Assembly: GCA_041689615.1 (NCBI GenBank)
Contig: JBDNFW010000027.1
Span: forward strand, 1 to 50,522
Reading direction: 5' to 3'
Length of the DNA: 50,522 nucleotides
DNA from: UBA7359 sp041689615
Lineage (GTDB): Bacteria; Pseudomonadota; Gammaproteobacteria; Eutrophobiales; Eutrophobiaceae
Below are positions 23,860 to 31,440 of the stretch, piece after piece. Position 1 is the first letter of the stretch. Every line of letters starts with the position of its first letter. The notes under the pieces were generated by a model. The model was not told where the DNA came from. It made no database searches and saw only the letters and a program-made list of their open reading frames with translations. Both the position numbers and the translations under genes were made by a program.

Positions 23860-24768
23860 ATGGCCGATATAACACAAATTGAATCCAAGCTTGGCATTAA
23901 TACCAATGCCTCGATTATTGAACAAATTCTGCACCCGATTCTGGAAGAACACGGCATTCAACTTCATATCAAACGTGATGATTTATTGCATCCGATCATC
24001 TCTGGAAATAAATGGCGAAAACTAAAATACACTCTGCTTTATGCTTTAAATCACGGACATAAACATCTCATTAGCATGGGTGGTGCTTATTCAAATCATT
24101 TACATGCCCTTGCCTATATCGGACATAAATTAAATATCAAAACCACAGGCCTGATACGAGGAGAACAACCTGAAAAAGAGAACCAGACTTTATCTGATCT
24201 GAAAAAGTGGGGAATGACACTGGAATTCGTAAGCCGCAGTGATTTTCGTGAATTAAGAAAAAATCGTGCACATAATGATCAACTGGAAAAGCAATACGAC
24301 GGATTCTGGATACCGGAAGGCGGCGCGAATGAATATGCATTAAATGGAGTGAATGAAATACTGAAAGAGATCGATATCGAGTTTGATACGCTGGCATTAG
24401 CTTGTGGCACCGGCACAACCTTAGCAGGCTTGGCAAAAACTCTTCCTGCAACTAAAAGAGTACTTGGCTTCTCTTCATTAAAAGGCGGCGGTTTTCTTAA
24501 AAAAGATATTAAAAAGTTAATAAAGAAAAATTCACTCACTAACTGGTCAATTAACTTTGATTACCACTTCGGAGGTTTTGCAAAAACGAATGAAGAATTG
24601 ATGTCATTTATCGAAGAGTTCCAATCACAAAACAATATTCCACTGGAACCGATATACAACGGCAAAATGTTATTTGGATTATTCGACCTAATTAAAAATG
24701 ATCGTTTCAAAAAAGGACATCAAATTATTGCCCTTCATACTGGCGGGCTTCAAGGGAATAGACAATAA
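23860..24768 (+). CDS. PLP-dependent D-cysteine desulfhydrase / ACC-deaminase family enzyme
   Basis: A 302-residue fold-type II PLP enzyme. The PLP lysine is in the SGNKWRKLKYTLLYA segment (about residues 47-61), with MGGAYSNHLHALAYIGHKL supplying the substrate-binding Ser-Asn-His cluster, WIPEGGANEYALNG and the phosphate-binding loop ALACGTGTTLAGL. The HIKRDDLLHPIISGNKWRKL order is typical of D-cysteine desulfhydrase (DcyD) and ACC deaminase homologues; in gammaproteobacteria the D-cysteine or related D-amino-acid activity is more likely. Expression appears monocistronic, divergent from ppnP. Confidence 0.88.
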   Translation: MADITQIESKLGINTNASIIEQILHPILEEHGIQLHIKRDDLLHPIISGNKWRKLKYTLLYALNHGHKHLISMGGAYSNHLHALAYIGHKLNIKTTGLIRGEQPEKENQTLSDLKKWGMTLEFVSRSDFRELRKNRAHNDQLEKQYDGFWIPEGGANEYALNGVNEILKEIDIEFDTLALACGTGTTLAGLAKTLPATKRVLGFSSLKGGGFLKKDIKKLIKKNSLTNWSINFDYHFGGFAKTNEELMSFIEEFQSQNNIPLEPIYNGKMLFGLFDLIKNDRFKKGHQIIALHTGGLQGNRQ

Positions 24769-24828
24769 ATGTGCGTAATAAATTTCTGCGTAATAATGCA
24801 TTCTAAACGTCAAGATTGACAGCAATAC

Positions 24829-25782
24829 TCAAACAAGATTTTTATTGATATATTGACTTAAAACTTTTAACCATTGGCCTGTTCTATCAGAACGGACGAT
24901 ACAACTATAATTTATCATTGGGCAAGGTTGTAATAGTGGTCTGTATATTGCGCCCTTTACACAAGTACCTTTCAACGATTCAGCAATCGTCGCTATTCCT
25001 TGACCTGCTGCAACTAAACCAATTGCTGTTGATCTAGGTGCTGTTTCAATAATTGCTTTAGGACTAAAACCTGCTTTTTGACAATACGAAATTATTTCGT
25101 CATACATTTCTGGATTAGTATCGCGCGGGAATAGAATTAATGTTTCATCTTTTAAATCTTTGATGGAAACCTTTTTTTTACGGGTTAATTCATGATCTTC
25201 CGGTAATATAATACCCATCCTGTCTGCCTTTATGGAAATAGTTTTTAGTAATGGAAGTTTGGGTCTGAATAAAATAAATGCCGCATCAAGTTGCTCTTTA
25301 GTTACTGCTCGTATTAATTCATTCGATGTATTCTCTACAAATTTGAATTCGCAATTTTGAAGATTGTTCTGTATTTCCCGAATTATTGCTGGCAGGAAAC
25401 TGGACATCGCTGCACTGGAATATCCAATTTTTAAAATTGCTGATTGCCCTGTCGCTATCTTTTGAGTATGTTCGGATACTTCATAGATTTGATTGAATAA
25501 ATTTGGGAGTTTGTCATAGAGATATACCCCTGCTGCAGTTAATTTAATTTTTCGCTTTTGCCGATCAAACAACTGACAGTCTAATGCTTCTTCTAATTGC
25601 AATATCTGTCGTGATAATGCGGGTTGCGCAACATGCAGTACTTCAGCGGCTTTTCTAAAACTGAGTTCTTCAGCAATCACCATAAACGTACGTAGATGAC
25701 GAAACTCGAAATTTAATTGATAACTATTAGGCATCATATGATGCAAAATACTATATTGGATTGATATCAGTTGTCCAGTCAT
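24829..25782 (-). CDS. LysR-family transcriptional regulator
   Basis: A 317-residue LysR regulator with an HTH near the start (LRTFMVIAEELSFRKAAEVL, QPALSRQILQLEEALDCQLF) and a periplasmic-binding-like effector domain beginning KIGYSSAAMSSFLPAIIREI and ending with a GLVAAGQGIATIAES loop. The wording VAQPALSRQIxxLE and the effector segment resemble the BenM/CatM/HcaR branch that responds to aromatic or dicarboxylic compounds. AGGCAGGA just upstream supports ATG 25782 although an internal ATG (25734) would fit a more usual length. It is divergent from the secreted SnoaL-like gene with 65 bp between, its probable target. Confidence 0.9.
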   Translation of the reverse strand: MTGQLISIQYSILHHMMPNSYQLNFEFRHLRTFMVIAEELSFRKAAEVLHVAQPALSRQILQLEEALDCQLFDRQKRKIKLTAAGVYLYDKLPNLFNQIYEVSEHTQKIATGQSAILKIGYSSAAMSSFLPAIIREIQNNLQNCEFKFVENTSNELIRAVTKEQLDAAFILFRPKLPLLKTISIKADRMGIILPEDHELTRKKKVSIKDLKDETLILFPRDTNPEMYDEIISYCQKAGFSPKAIIETAPRSTAIGLVAAGQGIATIAESLKGTCVKGAIYRPLLQPCPMINYSCIVRSDRTGQWLKVLSQYINKNLV

Positions 25783-25847
25783 AATTCCTGCCTATTAAAG
25801 AACTTATTTGTTAATTACAGTTTAAAAAATAACTAGGAGAAATAATT

Positions 25848-26324
25848 ATGGGACATTCAACTAAAACTTTTAATATTTGGTCAATATTCTGTTTGGCTAT
25901 TGTACTAATCGTTAATTCAAGCACCTTGCACGCTGAAAATAGTAGCGACGGACGTTCAGTTATTGAAACGCTAAATTCTAGATGGAACGAGGCGTTCAAT
26001 AGTGGCAAACCTGAGTCTATGACCGAGCTTTATGATCAAAGCGCAGTCTTGTCTCCGGGTAATGGAGAAGTGCTCGTTGGTAAAATGGCTATAGAAGGTT
26101 TATTTCGTAGCTTTATAGAGAACGGTGTACATAATCATACGATTGAAATCATTGATACTCATTTTGATGGAAACACCCTTTATGAAGTTTCAAAATGGAA
26201 TGCATATGGTCAAGAAGAGAATGGTAAGAAACCTGAGTTTGGTGGAATTCTTGTAAATATTTTTCATGCTGATGAAAATGGAGAGTGGAAATCTCACCTG
26301 CATCTATGGAATGTATCTAATTAA
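25848..26324 (+). CDS. Secreted SnoaL/DUF4440-like (NTF2 fold) protein
   Basis: A 158-residue protein with a signal peptide (about residues 10-30, ending LHA-EN) and an NTF2-like cone fold: VIETLNSRWNEAFNSGKPES, MTELYDQSAVLSPGNGEVLV, GKMAIEGLFRSFIENGV and a final HADENGEWKSHLHLWN. This is the SnoaL/DUF4440 pattern of small ketosteroid-isomerase-like proteins; catalytic role unknown. AGGAG lies nine bases before the ATG. The divergent LysR gene suggests ligand-dependent control. Confidence 0.82.
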   Translation: MGHSTKTFNIWSIFCLAIVLIVNSSTLHAENSSDGRSVIETLNSRWNEAFNSGKPESMTELYDQSAVLSPGNGEVLVGKMAIEGLFRSFIENGVHNHTIEIIDTHFDGNTLYEVSKWNAYGQEENGKKPEFGGILVNIFHADENGEWKSHLHLWNVSN

Positions 26325-26339
26325 TACAGGAGAGTAATA

Positions 26340-26355
26340 ATGCCATGGATGGCAT
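26340..26355. repeat. Palindromic ATGGAT-loop hairpin after the SnoaL-like gene
   Basis: ATGCC-ATGGAT-GGCAT at 26340-26355 has the same loop as copies near 21939 and 29850 but a different stem. It is preceded by AGGAG, and the ATG at 26340 would open only MPWMAY before TAG. It lies between convergent genes. Confidence 0.45.
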
Positions 26356-26360
26356 ATTAG

Positions 26361-27221
26361 TTATTGAGCTTCATGTATTATTTTAAGCAAGGCATCACCG
26401 TGTCGATTGACCATTTTTTCACTGACTTTATCTATTTGCAAGAACTCTGATTTAGTTTCGGGCGATAATTTTGCCATTTCAATCATGGCATGATCAGCCA
26501 GTACCCATTTTCTTGGTCTGTTTCGTTCGCGCGCAGTTCTTTCCCGCCAGGCGGCAAGTTGTTTTATGATTTCCAGTTGTTTGCCTTTCATTCTTTTTGC
26601 GGCAAAGATTTTTTTCCACATCATATCTGGATTAGGTTGATAGGTTTCCGGCTTTGCTAACTTTTCGATTTGTCCATTAAAGTCATGCAGATTTTTAACC
26701 GCTTTCATTTTTTCCAAAAAGACTTCATAAACTTTACCGAGATAGACAGCATCATCTACCGCATATCTCAATTGTTCTTTAGTTAACGGCCTTTTCTTCC
26801 AGTCAGTTCGCGCATGACCCTTATCCAGCTCAATATCCAATACTTCCTTCACCAGATTTCCATAACCTATCCCTTGCGCGTAAGCAAATAACGGCGCGGC
26901 AATTTGCGTATCAAATAATGGAGATGGAACGGAACCTTTAATATTAAAAAACAATTCGAGATCCTGGTGTGCGGAATGAAACACCTTTGTGATTGATTCC
27001 TGATAAAGCAAATCGTACAAAGGTTCCAGATTATTAATGGCAATCGGATCGATAACTGTATGAATTTCTCCATTAGAAATTTGCACCAGACATAACTCGG
27101 GGTAATAGGTACTGACTCTTTCAAACTCGGTATCAACTGCCAACCATGCAGCGTCACTTAATTGTTCACATAATTGAGATAATGATTCGTCTTTATCAAT
27201 AAAGGAAAATTTTTCAGTCAT
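26361..27221 (-). CDS. rnd: Ribonuclease D (single HRDC domain)
   Basis: A 286-residue DEDDy 3'-5' exonuclease that trims tRNA and other small RNA 3' ends. Exo I WLAVDTEFERVSTYYPELCL, Exo II VFHSAHQDLELFF, Exo III RYAVDDAVYLGKVYEVF with Tyr and Asp. One HRDC domain follows (about 205-280, REREN-like WRERTARERNRPRKWVLADH). E. coli RNase D is about 375 residues with two HRDC-type domains, so the second is missing here, as in several marine gammaproteobacteria. The next gene on the strand ends 16 bp upstream, so it may share a transcript with the esterase. Confidence 0.9.
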   Translation of the reverse strand: MTEKFSFIDKDESLSQLCEQLSDAAWLAVDTEFERVSTYYPELCLVQISNGEIHTVIDPIAINNLEPLYDLLYQESITKVFHSAHQDLELFFNIKGSVPSPLFDTQIAAPLFAYAQGIGYGNLVKEVLDIELDKGHARTDWKKRPLTKEQLRYAVDDAVYLGKVYEVFLEKMKAVKNLHDFNGQIEKLAKPETYQPNPDMMWKKIFAAKRMKGKQLEIIKQLAAWRERTARERNRPRKWVLADHAMIEMAKLSPETKSEFLQIDKVSEKMVNRHGDALLKIIHEAQ

Positions 27222-27237
27222 ATTGTGGTTTCATTAT

Positions 27238-27840
27238 TTATAACGCGCCTGATTCTTGTAGGACAGAATAAATCGTTTCTGCCATTACTCGATAACCGTC
27301 TTTATTTGGATGAACAGTATCGGATTTAAGTGATTTGTCTGCCAATACTTCCAGAATTAAGTCTTCTATGAAAATAACATCCATTGTATCGGCAATATTT
27401 CTATAAACTTCAGAAGAAGATAAAAACAAACCCGGCTTGGGAACACTCAATAAAACAACTGGAATATTTTTATCTTTTGCCAGTTGTATCATTTGTCGAA
27501 TATTAGATTCCATTTTGCCGACATTTTTTTTACGCAGAAGATCATTGCCGCCGTGGCATAGAATCAAAAGCTTTGGTTGATATTCTTCTAATAAATCAGG
27601 TAATCGTTTTAATCCGGGTTCTGATTCTTCACCAGAAATTCCCGCATTAACGACTTTTCTTCCAGACAAAATTCCCAATACCGCGGGATAACTTTCATTT
27701 TCTTTTGCGCCATTTCCGTGAGTAAGACTATCGCCGAAAGCAAGAATAACAGCGTTATTGGATAATTTTGACAACTCAGGAACTGAATCACCACAAGCAC
27801 TGAGTAGAACATAAACAATAAGACTTAATAAAATTTTCAT
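27238..27840 (-). CDS. Lipoprotein SGNH/GDSL arylesterase (TesA-like)
   Basis: A 200-residue GDSL hydrolase. Start MKILLSLIVYVLLSACGDS contains a lipobox (L-S-A-C), so the mature protein is an outer- or inner-membrane lipoprotein. Catalytic blocks: I ILAFGDSLTHGNGA (Ser), II NAGISGEES, III HGGNDLLRKKN, V DTVHPNKDGYRVMAE (Asp and His). This is the TesA/arylesterase branch, but TesA is normally a soluble periplasmic enzyme and not a lipoprotein. ATG 27840 is preferred because it begins the signal sequence; its frame overlaps no neighbour, whereas the longer version would enter the cyclase gene. Confidence 0.88.
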   Translation of the reverse strand: MKILLSLIVYVLLSACGDSVPELSKLSNNAVILAFGDSLTHGNGAKENESYPAVLGILSGRKVVNAGISGEESEPGLKRLPDLLEEYQPKLLILCHGGNDLLRKKNVGKMESNIRQMIQLAKDKNIPVVLLSVPKPGLFLSSSEVYRNIADTMDVIFIEDLILEVLADKSLKSDTVHPNKDGYRVMAETIYSVLQESGAL

Positions 27841-27863
27841 TTGAATTGTTTTTTTATTGATAG

Positions 27864-29102
27864 TTACATTGTAGCAAGACAATTACGACCATTCTGCTTT
27901 GCTTTATAAAGTGCAGTATCTGCAGCCTTAAGCACTTCATCTACTTTAAGGTATTTTTCATTTGGAGCAGCAATACCAATACTGATGGTAACTGATACTG
28001 TCTTTCCTGCTCTTTCTTTACTTCGGCGACCACGTCGCTCTTTTGCATTCTCTGTGGATTTTGACCGATGCTTGCTATCACGTATTTCCATGCGGTAAGC
28101 TTCTATATCTGCACGAACAGCTTCTAGATATGGTTTACTATATACAATATCTTTTCCCGAAAAGACAATGCAGAATTCTTCACCACCATAACGATACGCT
28201 GTGCCGCCGCCTTTTACTGTGGCTATATTTCTGGCAACCATTTTTAAAACGTCATCACCCACATCATGACCATGAGTATCATTAAAGTTTTTAAAATGGT
28301 CGACATCGGCCATCGCCAGAACATAATGTTTACCCAGTCCTTTTAATCGTTCATTTAAAGCACGTCGACCAAGTAAACCGGTTAAATCATCTCGATAGGC
28401 CATATCATGCGCACCGCGCAATAAGCTCACAATCATACTGACACCAACTAAACTCAACATGATTACCGATACTTTTTGCAAGCCAAAGTAAGCTAGCGTA
28501 ATAAAACTAAAAGCGAGTGCGGATAGTAATGCGGCAAAATATTCGTCATTCGTTTTACATAAACGATAAAGCCCGACAATAAATACTACGCAATAAAAGA
28601 TCGTCACATTGAGCGACAATAAATAATTTTCAAATGGGCGAAGTTGGAAATATTTATTTATATTTTCAATTAATAATGCTTCAGGCACCATCTTAAAAAC
28701 AACAACACCAATAATAGAGAGCAGTAGAACAACTGAGATTATTAATAAACCATAACGATTTCGCAACCCTCGTTCCGGCAAGAACAAGAAGAGAAACAAC
28801 ATAGTCGGAAACAAGACACTGATGGAGGTATAGATAAAAAGTGCGCGGGACTCATTCAGCGAAGTTTGTAACTCCGACTGAATGAAATAATAAATAACTA
28901 ACAAAGCAAGAGAAATAGAAAATAATCGTGCACGATTATAATTAACACATAACAACATCGCGATGCCAAGCGTGACATACGGCATCCAGTTTAATAATTG
29001 CTGATACTCTGGCCTTAAACCAACGGCGGGTTCACGAATAAAATATGCAAGGAATAATAAAGCAATGGCAGGTAATAACCTGAGCAACAAAAGTAGAGAC
29101 AT
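27864..29102 (-). CDS. Membrane diguanylate cyclase (GGDEF)
   Basis: A 412-residue protein with about seven N-terminal membrane helices (residues 5-230) and a C-terminal GGDEF domain (about 240-410). Active-site blocks: ADVDHFKNFNDTHGHDVGDD and the GG(D/E)EF loop YRYGGEEF; no R-x-x-D inhibitory I-site is visible before it (KGGGTAYRYGGEEF). It should make c-di-GMP, relevant to the two PilZ proteins in the window, and may lack product inhibition. The membrane part resembles 7TMR-type sensors without a recognised ligand domain. Confidence 0.88.
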   Translation of the reverse strand: MSLLLLLRLLPAIALLFLAYFIREPAVGLRPEYQQLLNWMPYVTLGIAMLLCVNYNRARLFSISLALLVIYYFIQSELQTSLNESRALFIYTSISVLFPTMLFLFLFLPERGLRNRYGLLIISVVLLLSIIGVVVFKMVPEALLIENINKYFQLRPFENYLLSLNVTIFYCVVFIVGLYRLCKTNDEYFAALLSALAFSFITLAYFGLQKVSVIMLSLVGVSMIVSLLRGAHDMAYRDDLTGLLGRRALNERLKGLGKHYVLAMADVDHFKNFNDTHGHDVGDDVLKMVARNIATVKGGGTAYRYGGEEFCIVFSGKDIVYSKPYLEAVRADIEAYRMEIRDSKHRSKSTENAKERRGRRSKERAGKTVSVTISIGIAAPNEKYLKVDEVLKAADTALYKAKQNGRNCLATM

Positions 29103-29136
29103 AAATTAACTTTCAGTATCAGTTAACAAGTCACTC

Positions 29137-29379
29137 TTACTTGTTCATCTCCGCAATCATCTTGTCGTGCTCTTCCAACTTTTCTTTGTGCTCTGAAATT
29201 TTCTTTTCATATATCTCAAGCTCTTGCTTCAAAGACATGTTTTCCTGTTCCAGTCTCGAGATTTCTGCTTTTGCTTCTTCTAGCTTCATATCTTCAGCAT
29301 TGACTGAGAAAGATAAGCCGAGCGCAAATATAGTCGCTAACGCGCAGAAGGATATTTTACTATTAATATTTTTTTTCAT
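29137..29379 (-). CDS. Small secreted coiled-coil protein
   Basis: An 80-residue protein: signal peptide (MKKNINSKISFCALATIFAL through VNA) and a mature part that is one continuous charged coiled coil (ISRLEQENMSLKQELEIYEK then KLEEHDKMIAE), about 45 residues, resembling Lpp-like or OmpA-spacer helices but without a lipobox or C-terminal Lys anchor. Function unknown. Its start lies within the end of the HIT gene (29363-29385 overlap), so it is probably translated together with it. Confidence 0.6.
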   Translation of the reverse strand: MKKNINSKISFCALATIFALGLSFSVNAEDMKLEEAKAEISRLEQENMSLKQELEIYEKKISEHKEKLEEHDKMIAEMNK

Positions 29380-29791
29380 AATCAAAATCCATTAACTCCA
29401 GTTCATTTAATTTTAAAAACACATCATTCAAAGCTTTTTCAGTATAAGCCTTTGCCGGTAATTTTCCCCAAACTGGCGACGGCCATGCTACATCCGAATG
29501 ATAACGTACAACATGGTGTAAATGACACTGAGGAACGATATTTCCCAATGCCGCGATGTTCATTTTATCACCATTAAAGATTTTCATTAGAAATTCTGCC
29601 AGAAATGAGGATTCTCGCAATAATTGAGATTGATCCGCGTCGGATAATTGGTATATTTCGCTAATTCCTTCCCGATCCGGAACCAGGATAAACCAGGGGA
29701 AATTCGCATCACGCATTAATAAAAGATGGGATAAAGGGAAACGACCGAGAATAATACAGTCTTCGAATAATTGTGGATGCAGTTCAGCCAT
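29363..29791 (-). CDS. HIT-domain (histidine triad) hydrolase
   Basis: A 142-residue HIT protein, predicted nucleotide hydrolase/transferase. Family pattern: MAELHPQLFEDCIILGRFPL, FPWFILVPDREGISEIYQLS, the NIAALGNIVPQCHLHHVVRY triad (H-L-H-H, last His replacing the usual H-x-H-x-H spacing) and a typical closing WPSPVWGKLPAKAYTEKALN segment. This subfamily is short, proteobacterial and uncharacterised. The ATG at 29791 is chosen; reading further upstream to 29971 would translate the dispersed repeat. It overlaps the coiled-coil gene by 23 bases. Confidence 0.82.
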   Translation of the reverse strand: MAELHPQLFEDCIILGRFPLSHLLLMRDANFPWFILVPDREGISEIYQLSDADQSQLLRESSFLAEFLMKIFNGDKMNIAALGNIVPQCHLHHVVRYHSDVAWPSPVWGKLPAKAYTEKALNDVFLKLNELELMDFDYEKKY

Positions 29792-29821
29792 TAGGATATA
29801 TATATAAATAGTAATTTTTTC

Positions 29822-29952
29822 GTGAGTGCAAGGCAGTTTCGCACGCACGACTGCATGGATGCAGGAGGTAGAGCAACGCAGGAAGCCAAAGCCGAGAACC
29901 GAGTGTATAAATAATACATGAGGACATCGTACTCTGTGAGTATTTGAGTACG
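29822..29952 (+). repeat. Intergenic repeat copy 2 with 52-bp dispersed repeat and hairpins
   Basis: 29845-29896 matches 21965-22016 over 52 bases at about 42 positions. Inside it CTGC-ATGGAT-GCAG (29851-29864) is an ATGGAT-loop hairpin. Downstream, CGTACTC at 29928 pairs with GAGTACG near 29946. No coding function seen; it fills much of the 228-base gap between HIT and SprT genes. Confidence 0.65.
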
Positions 29953-30019
29953 AAACTAACGCAGCTACCATGAAAAATTAATAAGGAACGGCACATTGAA
30001 TCGAGGAAAAAGTGCATTT

Positions 30020-30547
30020 TTATGTGTGTCCGTTTTTAGATATTAATTCCTGCTTGCAACGTCGACAATTATATCGTGCCCCTTTCAAAACCCGGTTATG
30101 CCGAATACGGGTCAACTCATGCGTACGACACGAGCAAGTATAGTCAAACCGTTGATAGTTCCGAGTTGGCAGTCCACCCAGATCAAAGTTGCAGGTCACG
30201 CTGGCATCAGCATTAAACATGCTCATAATATTTTTCCATTCTTTTCCGTGCGGCTGCGTCTTTTTCATTCCATATATAATATCAACAATATAATGCGCTA
30301 CTTCGTGCGGTACTGTTGTTGAAATATTTTCAGAAAAATATCTGCCAAAAATATACGGATTGTAACGAATCATACGTTGGGATTTATTGACCTTATACAT
30401 GCCTGCAGCTCTTCCCTTTAAATCAAACATGACGGGAATCGGCTTGAATGAATATTCTAATTCTAAACTGGCTTGATGAAGATAGGCTTCGGTTGCAGTG
30501 ATAATCTGCTCTTGCTGTTCTGATTCGAGAGGGATGTCGTTCAACAT
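30020..30547 (-). CDS. SprT-like zinc metalloprotease-fold protein
   Basis: A 175-residue SprT family protein. It has a zincin core with HExxH in TTVPHEVAHYIVDIIYGM and the third His in PHGKEWKNIM, and a zinc ribbon near the end (FDYTCSCRTHEL, ARYNCRRCKQELI) with four cysteines. Substrate is unknown; eukaryotic Spartan-type relatives act on DNA-protein cross-links. Start at 30547; no strong ribosome site is evident. It is divergent from the 30728 gene, with 180 bases of featureless AT-rich sequence between. Confidence 0.88.
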   Translation of the reverse strand: MLNDIPLESEQQEQIITATEAYLHQASLELEYSFKPIPVMFDLKGRAAGMYKVNKSQRMIRYNPYIFGRYFSENISTTVPHEVAHYIVDIIYGMKKTQPHGKEWKNIMSMFNADASVTCNFDLGGLPTRNYQRFDYTCSCRTHELTRIRHNRVLKGARYNCRRCKQELISKNGHT

Positions 30548-30727
30548 TGGACTAACTCTGCCACATCATGGACAAAGCGGCAAATTATTACCGTAATCAC
30601 CTCCTGATGCTTTATAAAAATGGCTAAATATCTGGCTTTCAGCTCGGTTCAACAATAAAAATAAGCTGGTATATCGATTGCATTTGTAAATACAAAATCA
30701 CAACTATATTATTCTGGAAAGACAATT

Positions 30728-31432
30728 TTGGATTCATCGATTCCACAAAATACGGGTATCGCAGCGCTTATTCATGCAAGCAATAATAAGCCACCACCCA
30801 CAGAAGCAACGACAAGTATCTTTGGTGAAGACGGCTTTACATTTGGCGATATCATCGACATCGTCAATCCGCTTCAACATATTCCGATCGTCAGTAATAT
30901 ATATCGAAAAATTACCGGGGATACTATTGCGCCTGCTATGGAAATTGCCGGTGGTGCTTTATTCGGCGGTCTTATTGGTGCAATTGCATCTATAGTCACA
31001 ACGGCATATCAATCTTACATTCAGAATAAAGAAAATAGTACCGATCCAGACTCACCCTATAAAGACAACGAATCTACTGCTATTGCTAGCATTTCACCAA
31101 AATCAATAAATGGTAATGACTATGCACTGGCAGCTAACTCAAGCATAAACAAAGCCGACAGGAATAACGATAGTAATGTTCCGACGCTGAATAAATCTAG
31201 TGGTTGGACACTCAATTCTGAATTCTTTATTCAAGAAACACCAACGCTCAATACAGAAAATAGTCACGCCAGTATCAACACATTAAAAAGCAAACACATT
31301 TACCAACCGGCAGATGGCATAGTTAATCTCGCTTATAAAAATACAGAAATCTATACCGACGTTATTACTTCAACAAACACACCTGAAAAAACAATCGATA
31401 TTATTATTGGAGCGACATTCGGATCAGGCTAG
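30728..31432 (+). CDS. Conserved protein of unknown function with an N-terminal VNPLQHIP domain
   Basis: A 234-residue protein using TTG at 30728 with GGAAAG upstream. Residues about 25-95 look like a conserved domain: FGEDGFTFGDIIDIVNPLQH, PIVSNIYRKITGDTIAPAME, and a glycine-rich hydrophobic hairpin IAGGALFGGLIGAIASIVTT that could insert in a membrane. The remaining 140 residues are Ser/Asn/Thr-rich and probably disordered, ending IIIGATFGSG. I recall similar N-terminal domains in alphaproteobacteria and gammaproteobacteria with no known function. The IAGGALFGG hairpin resembles bacteriocin-like or pore-type glycine zippers, which is only a suggestion. It converges with the ATPase pseudogene. 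Confidence 0.6.
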   Translation: MDSSIPQNTGIAALIHASNNKPPPTEATTSIFGEDGFTFGDIIDIVNPLQHIPIVSNIYRKITGDTIAPAMEIAGGALFGGLIGAIASIVTTAYQSYIQNKENSTDPDSPYKDNESTAIASISPKSINGNDYALAANSSINKADRNNDSNVPTLNKSSGWTLNSEFFIQETPTLNTENSHASINTLKSKHIYQPADGIVNLAYKNTEIYTDVITSTNTPEKTIDIIIGATFGSG

Positions 31433-31440
31433 GATATTTT

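Noticed and set aside
29792..29971. 60-residue N-terminal extension of the HIT protein
   Set aside because: It translates the dispersed repeat and hairpins; the HIT family normally starts at MAELH.
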